From contig NZ_FWXS01000001.1 in assembly GCF_900176425.1 (NCBI RefSeq), positions 124,001 through 188,000 of the forward strand: 64,000 nucleotides of DNA, in the 5' to 3' direction. Below are positions 27,518 to 36,496 of the stretch, piece by piece; positions within the stretch are counted from its first letter, which is position 1; the number at the start of each line of letters is the position of its first letter. The notes beneath the pieces are model-generated. The model made no database searches and had not been told where the DNA came from. It saw nothing but the letters and a program-made list of their open reading frames with translations. A program made the translations under genes and the position numbers. The stretch is from Moheibacter sediminis. Its GTDB lineage: Bacteria; Bacteroidota; Bacteroidia; Flavobacteriales; Weeksellaceae.

Positions 27518-28873
27518 TTAATAATATTCATAAAAATACTCAAAAATCAAATCCATTGGCTTAGATTCTCTGTCCATTTCTAGGTTTTCCATGATGACTT
27601 TGGAAATCAGTCCTTTTTCGTTTAATAAAACTTTTGTGGTCGATTCGTCACTGTTAATTAAGAATTCGTTTGCTGATTTTTTTTGAATTTCATAAAAATG
27701 TTCATTTCTAACAGCAATTTTCACCGGAAAGAAATTTTGTAAACTATTGATTGTGTAATCTCTATTGTTCAAATTCCCATAATCTCTATACGAAAGGATT
27801 TTTCCTTTGAAAGTCAAATGGTCTTCCAGAATAAAATATCGAGATTCATCAAAGTAATAACCATGATTGAGCAGAAATCCGTTTTCGTTTAAATGATATT
27901 TTGTTAACGATTCTTCACTGTGCACATCATACATATTTCCATCCTGATAATAAAATTCTCCTTGATTTCGGCTCTTTCCGTCTTCGCCTGCATAAGTAGA
28001 AACTAACTTTTTCAAAGCACCGCTGAGGTAAGAAAATTCCAGATGAATCTTTTTCCCATCTATATCGTCGGATTGTAAAATTAATTTTGTAGGATTTCCA
28101 TTTAGGTCAAATTCTGCTTCGTTGACTGGATTTTTAAATTTTTTATAATTGGATTTGACAGTTAATTTTTTCACACCTTTGAAATCTGCCGTAAAGAAAT
28201 GTTCTTCATTTTTTAAATAGTAAACCTCAGCCAAAAACAGATTGGAAATATACTTCTTGGAAGTTGCTGCAGAATTTTGGTTGACGGTTTCGTTTTTATA
28301 TTTGGATAACTCTTTCTTTTTTTGATTAAATTCAGCAACATAAGAAGACGTTTTGTCGATGCCTAATTGCGGCGAATAGGCTTCAGAAGATTGGATGATT
28401 GACTCAAACTGATAAACATCTGAATTTGCTTTTCCATCCCAGAAAATGACTGATTGGTATTGTGTATTGTAGTCATCCAGTCTGTATTCTTGCTGCGAAT
28501 CATTTTGAAAATCAAGAACGGCGTTTTTATGAACAATGAAAAAATTGGCTTTCAGATGCGCAAAATTTTTCTTCAATTCATGGAGCTCTCTTACTGCTAG
28601 CAAGCTGTCGTTGGGTATGCTGTGTTGCACATTTACAATTACAAAAACGGGCTCTCCTTTTTTGAAATTAAATTTTTCAAGTTCATCCTGGGGCATTCCA
28701 TATGAACCGTCGATTGTATAATCGGCAGCATCAACTGCCACCGCTTCGGCTGCTTCGATTAGATCATTCGCATCAACATAAGCGGAATCAACAACAGGAT
28801 CGGCTATCTGTGCATTGAGATGAAAAAATGATGCGACAGAAAATAGTATAATGGAAAGTGAATAAATTTTCAT
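27518..28873 (-). CDS. Secreted protein of unknown function
   Basis: 451 residues from the ATG at 28873; a TTG five codons upstream is also open. Cleavable signal peptide (hydrophobic core about 5-20, HLNAQ). Residues about 50-170 (GEPVFVIVNVQHS, NFFIVHKNAVLDFQ, YQSVIFWDGK) could be a thioredoxin-like or carrier-type alpha/beta domain, but no CxxC is present. The C-terminal half has repeated tyrosine- and asparagine-rich strands (GEFYYQDGNMYDVHSEE, ENGFLLNHGYYFDESRYF) that resemble MORN/YwqK-type repeats. No catalytic motif. It is probably periplasmic or exported. Its stop is 43 bases upstream of the pdhB ATG. Confidence 0.7.
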   Translation of the reverse strand: MKIYSLSIILFSVASFFHLNAQIADPVVDSAYVDANDLIEAAEAVAVDAADYTIDGSYGMPQDELEKFNFKKGEPVFVIVNVQHSIPNDSLLAVRELHELKKNFAHLKANFFIVHKNAVLDFQNDSQQEYRLDDYNTQYQSVIFWDGKANSDVYQFESIIQSSEAYSPQLGIDKTSSYVAEFNQKKKELSKYKNETVNQNSAATSKKYISNLFLAEVYYLKNEEHFFTADFKGVKKLTVKSNYKKFKNPVNEAEFDLNGNPTKLILQSDDIDGKKIHLEFSYLSGALKKLVSTYAGEDGKSRNQGEFYYQDGNMYDVHSEESLTKYHLNENGFLLNHGYYFDESRYFILEDHLTFKGKILSYRDYGNLNNRDYTINSLQNFFPVKIAVRNEHFYEIQKKSANEFLINSDESTTKVLLNEKGLISKVIMENLEMDRESKPMDLIFEYFYEYY

Positions 28874-28926
28874 TAGAAAAGGGTTCAATTATTTTAGCTA
28901 AAATAAATTGAATTTTGCCAGGGAAC

Positions 28927-28959
28927 AAAAAAGACTCTCAGTTTCCTGAAAGTCTTTTT
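28927..28959. terminator. Terminator after tRNA-Val
   Basis: AAAAAGACT (28928-28936) pairs with AGTCTTTTT (28951-28959), extended by TCAG/CTGA after one mismatch. On the minus strand, reading out of the tRNA, the stem ends in T6. It lies between the tRNA and the minus-strand secreted-protein gene. Confidence 0.7.
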
Positions 28960-28967
28960 AAATGATG

Positions 28968-29042
28968 TGGGCCCTACTGGGTTCGAACCAGTGACCCCCT
29001 GCTTGTAAGGCAGGTGCTCTGAACCAGCTGAGCTAAGAGCCC
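28968..29042 (-). tRNA. tRNA-Val (anticodon UAC)
   Basis: The minus strand folds as a complete tRNA: acceptor GGGCTCT/AGGGCCC with one G-U pair, TA at positions 8-9, D stem GCTC/GAGC with loop AGCTGGTTCA, anticodon arm CCTGC-CTTACAA-GCAGG (anticodon TAC, reading GUA valine codons), five-base variable loop and T arm ACTGG-TTCGAAC-CCAGT. The discriminator is A. The 3' CCA is not encoded. A terminator follows. Confidence 0.95.
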
Positions 29043-29100
29043 CAAATCGGATTGCAAAGATAAGAGCATTTTTTATTTCACCAAATAATTTTTTATCTAT

Positions 29101-29131
29101 TTTGAGGAAATTTTTTAATCCCGTACTTTCG
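29101..29131 (+). promoter_or_regulatory. Promoter of trmB: TTTG-N19-TACTTTCG
   Basis: TTTG (29101-29104), 19 bases, then TACTTTCG (29124-29131), one base off the -7 consensus TAnnTTTG, at the normal spacing. The trmB ATG is 21 bases further. Confidence 0.55.
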
Positions 29132-29152
29132 CGTCCTGATTCAAAATAAGTT

Positions 29153-29830
29153 ATGGCAAAAAATAAATTAAAAAGATTTTCTGAAAATAAGACGTTTGAA
29201 AATGTAGTGCAGCCGACCCGTGAGGAAATGATCAATAATTTCCCGCTAAAAGGCAAATGGAACAAGGAATTTTTTAAAAATGACAATCCCATTGTTTTGG
29301 AATTAGGATGTGGAAAAGGTGAATATACAATTGCTTTGGCTGAAAAATTCCCTGAGAAAAATTTTATCGGAATCGATATAAAAGGTGCGCGTTTCTGGCG
29401 TGGTGCAAAAACTGCTTTGGAAAATGAAAAAACCAATGCCGGATTTTTACGTACTCAAATTGAACTGGTTGACCATGCATTTGCAGAAAATGAAGTAAGC
29501 GAAATCTGGATTACTTTTCCCGATCCGCAAATTAAATTAAAGAGAACTAAACACCGTTTGACACATCCTGATTTCCTAAGGAGATACCATAAAATTCTGA
29601 ATGAAAATGGAATAGTACATCTCAAAACAGACAGTGAATTTTTGCATGGATATACGCATGGAATCATTCAGTCAGAAGGACACAAAGTATTGTTTTCCAA
29701 TCACAACATCTACCATCCGGATAATCATGAAATTCCTACGGAAGTTGTTTCTACACAAACTTATTACGAACAAAAATTCTTAGATGAGCGTAAAAATATT
29801 ACGTACATTCGCTTTACTTTAAAGTATTAA
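29153..29830 (+). CDS. trmB: tRNA (guanine46-N7)-methyltransferase
   Basis: 225 residues. It methylates G46 in the tRNA variable loop with S-adenosylmethionine. Class I methyltransferase fold: SAM-binding ELGCGKGEYTIALAEKFP (about 57-74), NFIGIDIKGARFWRGAK, and the TrmB-type ITFPDPQIKLKRTKHRL motif with LKTDSEFLHGY following. Length is typical. The start at 29153 is supported by a promoter 21 bases upstream. It lies next to tRNA-Val on the other strand and seven bases before the M28 peptidase gene, with which it may be co-transcribed. Confidence 0.93.
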   Translation: MAKNKLKRFSENKTFENVVQPTREEMINNFPLKGKWNKEFFKNDNPIVLELGCGKGEYTIALAEKFPEKNFIGIDIKGARFWRGAKTALENEKTNAGFLRTQIELVDHAFAENEVSEIWITFPDPQIKLKRTKHRLTHPDFLRRYHKILNENGIVHLKTDSEFLHGYTHGIIQSEGHKVLFSNHNIYHPDNHEIPTEVVSTQTYYEQKFLDERKNITYIRFTLKY

Positions 29831-29837
29831 CTAGCAC

Positions 29838-31295
29838 ATGAAAAAATTAAAACATTTATTATTATTCCTTTTATTGTCAGGTGTAGTCTTCGCACAGGAC
29901 AATGATTGGTTTTATGCTACGATGGAAGCGCATATTGCGCAGAACTTAAAATCGGAACATCCGGAAATGATCGAAGTGATTTCTGAATCCAGAGATCTGG
30001 CAGCTGTTTATGTAAATAAAGAAGTTGCAAGTCATCTGCATAACTGTGGAAATCGTCACGGTTCCGGCTATATATTTAAAAAAGATAGAGCGTCTGCTAT
30101 ATCTTCGATAAACAGTTTACCAAAGATCAATCTTAATGTCCTTGATTTCACAATTACCGAGGATGAATTTGTGACCCAATGCATTGGTGAAGTAAACGAG
30201 CAAAATATTGCTAATACAATTATGCAGTTAGAAGAATATGGCACCCGCTTTCACACTACCTCCACAGGTGTTCAAGCCTCAATTGACATCAAGGAAATGT
30301 GGCAAAATCTCGTAACGCAAGCTGAAAGAAGTGACATCACCGTAGAATTGTTCAACCATGATTTCACAAACCAAAAATCTGTAATTCTGACCATACCCGG
30401 CACAGAAAACCCTGAAGATATCGTAATTATTGGAGGTCATTTAGACAGCGGAGATCAATCATTGATTATTGTTGCTCCAGGAGCAGACGACAACGCATCA
30501 GGAATTGCAGTTTTAACGGAAACTCTTCGTATTCTGTTAGCTAATAATTTCCGCCCTTCAAAAACAGTACAAATTATGGGATATGCAGCAGAAGAAATCG
30601 GCTTGTATGGATCTGCCGATATTGCTGATACATATAAAACAGCTAATAAAAATGTCTTGGCGGTCGCCCAATTCGACATGACCAATTACAACGGGTCAAG
30701 CTTTGACATAGCTCTAATTGATGATAGTAATTTAGGTTACACTTCTGACGATTTGAATTTATATTTAATTGAATTGATGGAACACTATAATGCAACTGGA
30801 AATCATGTTATCACATATGGTAGTTCTGAGTGTGGTTATGGTTGTTCGGATCATGCAAGCTGGTCTGAGCAAGGTTACCTCGCTTCATTTCCTTTTGAAG
30901 CAGATTTTGATGATATAAATCCATTTATTCATACTACTCAAGATACTTTTGCTAATATGGGCAGCAATGCTACGCACTCTGTAAAATTTGTAAAGCTTGC
31001 ATTAGAATTCGTGATTGAGATAGCAAAATCCGGAACGATGGCTACTCAGGAATTTTCAAATGCTAATTTGAGCATTGTGGTAAAAGACAAAAATTTAATT
31101 TATAACATCAAAAACTTGAATTCTAAAATTCAATCCTTAAATATTTTAGATGTGGGTGCAAGAAAAGTGGTTAGCAAAACCAATCTTGACGCTTCCGGTA
31201 CAGTTTCACTTCAGCAATTACCAAAAGGATTTTACATCGCGGTTTTCAAAGATATAAACGGAAAGACTTTTACAAAGAAGTTTTTGGTTAAATAA
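29838..31295 (+). CDS. Secreted M28 family zinc aminopeptidase with T9SS sorting domain
   Basis: 485 residues. Signal peptide 1-20 (ending VFAQ), then an N-terminal extension to about 185. The M28 catalytic domain resembles Vibrio leucine aminopeptidase. The two zincs would be bound by His201 (GGHLDSG), Asp217 (APGADDNASG), Glu252/253 (YAAEEIGLYGS), Asp280 (QFDMTNY) and His366 (NPFIHTTQDT), and all are present. About 395-485 is a sorting domain ending in KGFYIAVFKDINGKTFTKKFLVK-type strands. It is an extracellular or surface peptidase that would supply amino acids. It is downstream of trmB and ends at a strong bidirectional terminator. Confidence 0.92.
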   Translation: MKKLKHLLLFLLLSGVVFAQDNDWFYATMEAHIAQNLKSEHPEMIEVISESRDLAAVYVNKEVASHLHNCGNRHGSGYIFKKDRASAISSINSLPKINLNVLDFTITEDEFVTQCIGEVNEQNIANTIMQLEEYGTRFHTTSTGVQASIDIKEMWQNLVTQAERSDITVELFNHDFTNQKSVILTIPGTENPEDIVIIGGHLDSGDQSLIIVAPGADDNASGIAVLTETLRILLANNFRPSKTVQIMGYAAEEIGLYGSADIADTYKTANKNVLAVAQFDMTNYNGSSFDIALIDDSNLGYTSDDLNLYLIELMEHYNATGNHVITYGSSECGYGCSDHASWSEQGYLASFPFEADFDDINPFIHTTQDTFANMGSNATHSVKFVKLALEFVIEIAKSGTMATQEFSNANLSIVVKDKNLIYNIKNLNSKIQSLNILDVGARKVVSKTNLDASGTVSLQQLPKGFYIAVFKDINGKTFTKKFLVK

Positions 31296-31315
31296 TCTAA
31301 ATCAAGTCCTATAAA

Positions 31316-31341
31316 AAATCCCGCTAAAAGGCGGGATTTTA
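31316..31341. terminator. Bidirectional terminator after the M28 peptidase gene
   Basis: AAAATCCCGC (31316-31325) / GCGGGATTTT (31332-31341), perfect 10-bp stem, loop TAAAAG, between convergent stops. Confidence 0.85.
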
Positions 31342-31362
31342 CTTTTCAATCAAAATCTCAGA

Positions 31363-31614
31363 TTAAAACCATTCTTTCTGGTTGTGTACATAGGTTTGAT
31401 CGAATTCCTCATCTGTTTTTGTTAAATAGATAATCCCTTCTATTAATCCTAAAATTGAACCTACACCACAAGTAACCAACGTTACGATGATTTGTATGAT
31501 TCCGGCTTTTGTGTATCCTAAATAAAATTTATGAATACCAAAACCTCCCAACAAGATACCTAAAATACCTGCAACTAGTTTTTTTTCTGATTTGTAAGGT
31601 GAGTTTGTTTCCAT
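31363..31614 (-). CDS. TM2 domain membrane protein
   Basis: 83 residues with a TM2 domain: KKLVAGILGILLGGFGIHKFYLG gives the first helix, the turn carries the conserved GFGIHKFYLG, and a second helix with GIIQIIVTLVTCGVGSILGLIEGIIYL follows. Small inner-membrane protein, role unknown. It starts 16 bases after the DUF4870-like gene and both may be one unit. It ends at the terminator shared with the M28 gene. Confidence 0.88.
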   Translation of the reverse strand: METNSPYKSEKKLVAGILGILLGGFGIHKFYLGYTKAGIIQIIVTLVTCGVGSILGLIEGIIYLTKTDEEFDQTYVHNQKEWF

Positions 31615-31630
31615 ATATAATTTGATATTT

Positions 31631-31939
31631 TTAAATTGATTTGAACCACTCTTGGAACTTTTCTCCCAAAACAGGTATTATTTTTCTTTCATGGTTCAAC
31701 GCCCCCATCAATGCTATTATCCAAAATACAAATAGAACTAAGTACAATAAACCCACAATAAATTTTCCAATTCCTGGAAGGTAATAAAAAATACCTCCAA
31801 ATGACCATAACAACATAAGACCAAGAGACTGTCGAATGTGGAAACTAACATACTCCGAACGCGGTTTATCAGTTAAAATCACAATTATGAGCCCTATCCA
31901 TGTAAGGTAACTCACGATTCCTTTAGTTTTTTCATCCAT
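31631..31939 (-). CDS. DUF4870-type small membrane protein
   Basis: 102 residues. Three hydrophobic helices with the pattern KGIVSYLTWIGLIIVIL, YVSFHIRQSLGLMLLW and FIVGLLYLVLFVFWIIALMGA, which fit the DUF4870/Tic20-like family (PF09685). The EYVSFHIRQSLGL turn is characteristic. Inner-membrane protein of unknown function, paired with the TM2 gene. The pair is divergent from the cobalamin-riboswitch operon, whose promoter lies in the 108 bases to the right. Confidence 0.85.
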   Translation of the reverse strand: MDEKTKGIVSYLTWIGLIIVILTDKPRSEYVSFHIRQSLGLMLLWSFGGIFYYLPGIGKFIVGLLYLVLFVFWIIALMGALNHERKIIPVLGEKFQEWFKSI

Positions 31940-32013
31940 TGTTTAAATACTTTTGGTTTATAACAAATTTAGATTTTTTTAATTTATATACAACTTTTAG
32001 AAAAGTTAAGTTA

Positions 32014-32042
32014 TTGACAACGATTTTTATTCCTTACATTTG
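32014..32042 (+). promoter_or_regulatory. Promoter of the cobalamin operon: TTG-N18-TACATTTG
   Basis: TTG (32014-32016) and TACATTTG (32035-32042) at 18-base spacing fit the Bacteroidota housekeeping promoter. Transcription should start about 32049, just before the riboswitch aptamer. Confidence 0.7.
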
Positions 32043-32046
32043 CCCC

Positions 32047-32208
32047 GAATTGGTGTCCCGATTAAAATCGGGGTTAAAAGGGAATCCGGTCAAAATCCGG
32101 AGCTGTCCCCGCAACTGTAAGTTCATTTAGTTGCTTTCTACAATCCACTGTGCGTTGCGGCGTATGGGAAGGAAAAAAGCAGAACAAGCCAGGAGACCTG
32201 CCAGTTCC
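32047..32208 (+). promoter_or_regulatory. Cobalamin riboswitch
   Basis: The RNA contains the conserved blocks of the B12 aptamer in order: GGTGTCCC near the 5' end, AAAAGGGAATCCGGT (about 32077), the GCTGTCCCCGCAACTGTAA core (32102-32120), a variable peripheral arm, GGGAAGG (about 32166) and the B12 box AGCCAGGAGACCTGCC (32187-32202). It lies between the promoter and the TonB receptor gene, 58 bases before its ATG. The last B12-box bases and TTCC can pair with GGAAAGGCAG (32242-32251) beside the start codon, a plausible off-state. It should repress the operon when cobalamin is plentiful. Confidence 0.96.
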
Positions 32209-32259
32209 ATAATTAAATAAAAAACAATTTTTGCTTTCGGTGGAAAGGCAGATTATGTT

Positions 32260-34113
32260 ATGAAAAACATTTTTGTTTCACTGTGTTTCCTGTTGGGATT
32301 TCAACTGGTTTCTGCACAAAATGATACCATTCAGCTGGAAGAATCAAATCTTTCGGAAAGAAAACTCATTCGCAATTCTCAAACCCAAAATGTCATCGCA
32401 CTTTCTGATTCCGTTTTGAAAAGAAGTCAGCCTTCTTTGACCAATTTGCTCAATTTCAACACCCCAATTTATTTCAAAGAAAATGGCGCCGGAATGGTTG
32501 CTTCGCCTTCATTCAGAGGAACAACGGCTTCACAAACTGTCGTTTTATGGAACGGAATCAATATCAATTCTCAAACCACCGGGCAAACGGATTTCAACAC
32601 AGTAAACATCCGTGGATTTGACAAAATCAATGTAAAAGGCGGCGGCGGAAATGTCGCGGACTTAAATAATTCTGTGGGCGGAAGTATTGAATTGGTCAAT
32701 GAAATTAATTTTAAAAATAATTTCACCAATGAATTATTTGCCAAATACGGAAGTTTCAACACTTTTGGAGCCAATTTCGACAGTAAATTTTCCACAGATG
32801 ATTTCAGTTTCAATGTAGGATTGGCGAGGTATTCGTCCGACAATGATTTTGATTTTCCTGATCAAAAATATGGAATAGATAAAAACGTCAACGGACAATT
32901 TTACAACAACAATGCAAGTTTGGCTTTGGGTTATAAAATCAATCCCAAAAATACATTGAAATTTTTCGGAAACATTTTCCAGGCAAAACGAAATCTTGCT
33001 GTTGTAACACCTTACGCTACCAAAACACGTTACGAAGATTACAACACAAGAAGTTTGGTTAATTGGGAAAGCCATTTTGGTAAATTTGATTCTGATTTGA
33101 AATTGGCTTATCTCACAGAGAGATATCGGTTTTTTGAAGATATAGCAAACGAAAATTTTGATTTGGGAGAAGTAAATACCATCAATGCGAAATATAACCT
33201 CAATTATAACGTATCCAACAAAATTCAATTCAATGCAATTCTCGATTACATCAGAAATGAAGGTTTCAGTGGCGAAGAAATGGGTATGCAGCAAAGGTAT
33301 TTGGGTTCTTTGAGTTTGTCGGCGAAGCATAAAATTCATCCTAAATTTTATTATGAATTGAGCATTCGTCAGGAATTGACAGAAGCTTACGGAAATCCGT
33401 TTTTGTATTCATTGGGCGGAAAATTTGATGCGGCAGATTTTTACAGAATTAAATTTAATGCGTCCAAAAACTTCAGAATTCCGACTTATAACGATTTGTA
33501 CACGCCTGTCGTTGGAAACCCGGATTTATTACCGGAATCTTCTTATCAGGCAGAAATCACAAATGAATTTCACAATAAAAATTTTACATTTTCAGTCACG
33601 GCTTATTACAACTGGATTGAAAATCTTATTCGCTGGGTTCCTAATTCAAACGGTTTAACCGGTCTTTTCTGGAAACCTGAAAATGTGGAGGATGTGAATA
33701 TGTACGGAATCGAAAGCGTGCTTTCGGCTCGGAAATCATTTGGAAAACACCATTTTACCTTAAACGGGACTTATGGTTACACGATTTCAAATGACCAAAA
33801 CCTCGACAAACAATTGATTTATGTTCCATTCCACAAAGCCACTGCTTCTTTGGGTTATGGCTGGAATGGATTTTCGCTTTATTACCAGTTTCTTTTCAAC
33901 GGAAAAATTTACCATACAACCCGAAATGAGGCTGAACATCAGCTAGACCATTATTTTGTATGCAATTTAGGTTTGGACTACGATTTCGGAAAATCAAAAA
34001 CATATAAAGTAGGATTTGAAATCCTGAACCTGATGGATTATGAATTTGAAGCCGTGAAATCGCGCCCGATGCCGGGAAGGAATTTCCATTTTTTCATCAA
34101 CATTAAAATTTAA
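32260..34113 (+). CDS. TonB-dependent receptor, BtuB-like (cobalamin/corrinoid)
   Basis: 617 residues, in the size range of BtuB. Signal peptide 1-20 (LVSAQ), a plug domain at about 40-150 (SPSFRGTTASQTVVLWNGININS, FDKINVKGGGGNVADLNNSVGGSIEL), then a 22-strand barrel ending in an aromatic-rich terminal strand (FHFFINIKI). It lacks the N-terminal carboxypeptidase-like domain of SusC-type receptors. Substrate assignment rests on the cobalamin riboswitch immediately upstream. Corrinoid would be passed to an inner-membrane BtuFCD transporter, which is not in this window. It is followed five bases later by a propeller lipoprotein gene. Confidence 0.9.
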   Translation: MKNIFVSLCFLLGFQLVSAQNDTIQLEESNLSERKLIRNSQTQNVIALSDSVLKRSQPSLTNLLNFNTPIYFKENGAGMVASPSFRGTTASQTVVLWNGININSQTTGQTDFNTVNIRGFDKINVKGGGGNVADLNNSVGGSIELVNEINFKNNFTNELFAKYGSFNTFGANFDSKFSTDDFSFNVGLARYSSDNDFDFPDQKYGIDKNVNGQFYNNNASLALGYKINPKNTLKFFGNIFQAKRNLAVVTPYATKTRYEDYNTRSLVNWESHFGKFDSDLKLAYLTERYRFFEDIANENFDLGEVNTINAKYNLNYNVSNKIQFNAILDYIRNEGFSGEEMGMQQRYLGSLSLSAKHKIHPKFYYELSIRQELTEAYGNPFLYSLGGKFDAADFYRIKFNASKNFRIPTYNDLYTPVVGNPDLLPESSYQAEITNEFHNKNFTFSVTAYYNWIENLIRWVPNSNGLTGLFWKPENVEDVNMYGIESVLSARKSFGKHHFTLNGTYGYTISNDQNLDKQLIYVPFHKATASLGYGWNGFSLYYQFLFNGKIYHTTRNEAEHQLDHYFVCNLGLDYDFGKSKTYKVGFEILNLMDYEFEAVKSRPMPGRNFHFFINIKI

Positions 34114-34118
34114 ACAAA

Positions 34119-35186
34119 ATGAACAAATTTAATCTGTATTTAATTTTTGCCATTTCAATTTTTATTTTCTCCTGTAACAGTGACGACAATGGTACTCAGA
34201 CGATAGAAGGGGATTTTGCAAATGGTGTTTTTGTCCTGAACGAAGGCGGATTTACGTATGCAAATGCTTCGATAACTTTCATTTCAAGCACAGGACAAAT
34301 TCAAAATAATATTTTCGAAGCGGTCAACAGCAGAAAGCTGGGGGATGTTGCGCAAAGTATCAGTTTCCATGAAGATTTGGCTTACATCGTGGTAAATAAT
34401 TCCAATACGGTGGAAGTTGTCAATCGGTACACTTTTAAAAGTGTAGGAACCATCGCAGGCGAATTACAAAATCCGCGCTATATCGAATTTCACAACGGAA
34501 AAGGATACATTTCCAATTGGGGAAATGGCAGCAGCACGACGGATGATTTCATTTCAGTGGTGGATTTGAATTCCAATTCGATCACAGCTAAAATCCCTGT
34601 AATCGAAGGTCCTGAAAGACTTGTAGAAGAAAACGGAAAATTATTTATCGAACACAAAGGCGGACATGGTTATGGAAATTCCATCAGTATTTTGGATTTG
34701 AATTCAGGAAGCATTACCGGAAGCATTACTCTTTCCGACGTGCCGAATGGAATGGTTGCTGACAACGGATTTTTATTTGTTTTATGTTCAGGAAAAGCAG
34801 CATGGACAGGAAGCGAAACCACGGCAGCAATGTACAAAATCAATTTGCAAAACAACGAGATAGTTGACCAGTTTACTTTTGAAAACGGTATTCATCCGAA
34901 TTTCCTTCAGATTGAAGCCGGAAAAGTTTATTACACCATCGGAAAAGACATTTTCAGAACAGAAACTTCCAACATTGAACCTTCGGCTTCGCCGTTCATT
35001 TCTACTTCCGGAAACGGTATGGAAATTTTGTATGGATTTAATGTGGACAATGGATGGATTTATGCCTGCGATGCAAAAGATTACCAAAGTAACGGCGAGC
35101 TTTTCGTGTATGCTTTAAACGGAAATTTAGAAAGCAAATATCCCATCAGCGGTATCATTCCGAACGGTGTTTATTTCAATGATTAA
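34119..35186 (+). CDS. DUF5074-type beta-propeller lipoprotein, BtuG-like
   Basis: 355 residues. Lipobox FIFSC (Cys19) then NSDDNG, a surface-export signature. The body is a seven-bladed propeller of the DUF5074/YncE type, with repeated blade segments such as GVFVLNEGGFTYANAS, AYIVVNNSNTVEVVNR, GKGYISNWGNG, EGPERLVEENGKLFI and GFLFVLCSGKAAWTG. In Bacteroides, BtuG proteins of similar fold bind cobalamin very tightly and sit on BtuB; the position directly after the B12 receptor gene suggests the same task here. The next gene is a clear paralogue. Confidence 0.85.
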   Translation: MNKFNLYLIFAISIFIFSCNSDDNGTQTIEGDFANGVFVLNEGGFTYANASITFISSTGQIQNNIFEAVNSRKLGDVAQSISFHEDLAYIVVNNSNTVEVVNRYTFKSVGTIAGELQNPRYIEFHNGKGYISNWGNGSSTTDDFISVVDLNSNSITAKIPVIEGPERLVEENGKLFIEHKGGHGYGNSISILDLNSGSITGSITLSDVPNGMVADNGFLFVLCSGKAAWTGSETTAAMYKINLQNNEIVDQFTFENGIHPNFLQIEAGKVYYTIGKDIFRTETSNIEPSASPFISTSGNGMEILYGFNVDNGWIYACDAKDYQSNGELFVYALNGNLESKYPISGIIPNGVYFND

Positions 35187-35212
35187 TTAGTAAAACAAAT
35201 AAAATTTATATA

Positions 35213-36496
35213 ATGAAAAACCTTTACAAAAAATTCAATTTTCTGATTCTTGGCGTTTTATTCTCAGCTATTACATTTGCTCAGGATTATTCTTCAGGAA
35301 TTATCATTGCCAACGAAGGACTGTTTGGAACCAACACAGCTTCACTTTCATTCCTGTCGGATGAAGGAGCTCTGACCAATGATATTTTTGGCGCAGCAAA
35401 TGAGGGTACAGAATTAGGAAATACCGCTCAGGGAATGGGTTTCAATGGTGAAAATGCTTACATCGTTTTAAATGGTTCACAAACAATAAGAGTGGTTAAC
35501 CGACATTCTTTTGAATTAATTACAACAATTGATGAAGGATTGGAAAATCCGCGCCATATTGCATTCAGCAACGGAAAAGGATATGTGACGAACTGGGGAG
35601 ATGCGGGAGATGCCGAAGATGATTACGTTGCGGTAATTAATTTGGAAACCAATTCAGTAGAAAATACAATTCCCGTTTCGGAAGGACCTGAAAGAATCAT
35701 CGAAGTTGAAGGAAAATTGTATGTGACACAGCAGGGTGGTTATGGATACGGAAATACAGTTTCTGTAATTGACGTCGCTACGAATGTTGTTACCGAAATT
35801 ACGGTTGCTGACGTTCCTTTGGCTATGTTGGAAAAAGACGGATTTCTTTATGTAATCTGCGGTGGAAAACAAGCTTGGACACAAGATGAAACCGATGGTG
35901 GTTTATTTCAGATTGATTTAAATACAAATACAGTTACCAAACAATATGACTTTGAATCAGGTGATCATCCAAATTATTTAGGATCATTTGAAGATCAATT
36001 GTATTTCGTTTTGGATGGAGGAATTTATACAATCAATTTGACAGAAGAAACTCCTGAACACGATTTATTAGTTCAAACGGATGTTGCTGTAACTTATGGT
36101 TTTAATATCATTGATGATAAAATTTATATCGCTGATGCAATTGATTATGTAAGTCCGGGCGAAGTCATAATTTATTCGTTAGATGGTTTAGCATTAGCTT
36201 CATATACAGTGGGATTGCTTCCAAACGGATTCTACAAAAATGAAGAAGGAGGAATGAATGTCATCGACCAAACTTTGGCTGAAGTGAAAATTTATCCAAA
36301 TCCGGCTTCTGGCGTTTTCTTTGTAGATGGAAAAAATATTTCTAAAGTTGAAATTTATGATTTGGCCGGAAGAATTGTAAAATCAACTTCAAACATTTCA
36401 AATGGAGTTTCTGTAAATGAATTGAACAAAGGTGTTTACATCGTGAAAATTCAATCTGGAAAAAAATCAACTTCCAAAAAATTAATCATCAAATAA
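35213..36496 (+). CDS. DUF5074-type beta-propeller with T9SS sorting domain
   Basis: 427 residues. Signal peptide 1-24 (ITFAQ), then a propeller aligning with the previous protein along its length: IIIANEGLFGTNTASL, NPRHIAFSNGKGYVTNWGDAG, EGPERIIEVEGKLYVTQQGG and DGFLYVICGGKQAWTQDETDG match its blades. It has no lipobox. Instead residues about 352-427 form a T9SS sorting domain (KIYPNPASGVFF ... GKKSTSKKLIIK). The pair looks like a tandem duplication whose copies reach the surface by different routes. It overlaps the next start by one base. Confidence 0.87.
   Translation: MKNLYKKFNFLILGVLFSAITFAQDYSSGIIIANEGLFGTNTASLSFLSDEGALTNDIFGAANEGTELGNTAQGMGFNGENAYIVLNGSQTIRVVNRHSFELITTIDEGLENPRHIAFSNGKGYVTNWGDAGDAEDDYVAVINLETNSVENTIPVSEGPERIIEVEGKLYVTQQGGYGYGNTVSVIDVATNVVTEITVADVPLAMLEKDGFLYVICGGKQAWTQDETDGGLFQIDLNTNTVTKQYDFESGDHPNYLGSFEDQLYFVLDGGIYTINLTEETPEHDLLVQTDVAVTYGFNIIDDKIYIADAIDYVSPGEVIIYSLDGLALASYTVGLLPNGFYKNEEGGMNVIDQTLAEVKIYPNPASGVFFVDGKNISKVEIYDLAGRIVKSTSNISNGVSVNELNKGVYIVKIQSGKKSTSKKLIIK

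Noticed and set aside
27475-27543. Upstream extension of pdhB
   Set aside because: Overlaps the preceding gene and covers the TACTTTTG element; E1-beta proteins start at MAIKTFREV here.
28894-29436. Minus-strand ORF of 180 codons across tRNA-Val and the start of trmB
   Set aside because: It runs through the tRNA and antisense to trmB, which has clear family motifs; no homologous features in the translated frame.
32734-33339. Minus-strand ORF of 201 codons
   Set aside because: Antisense to the BtuB-like receptor gene; Cys/Ile/Phe-rich translation without domains or promoter.
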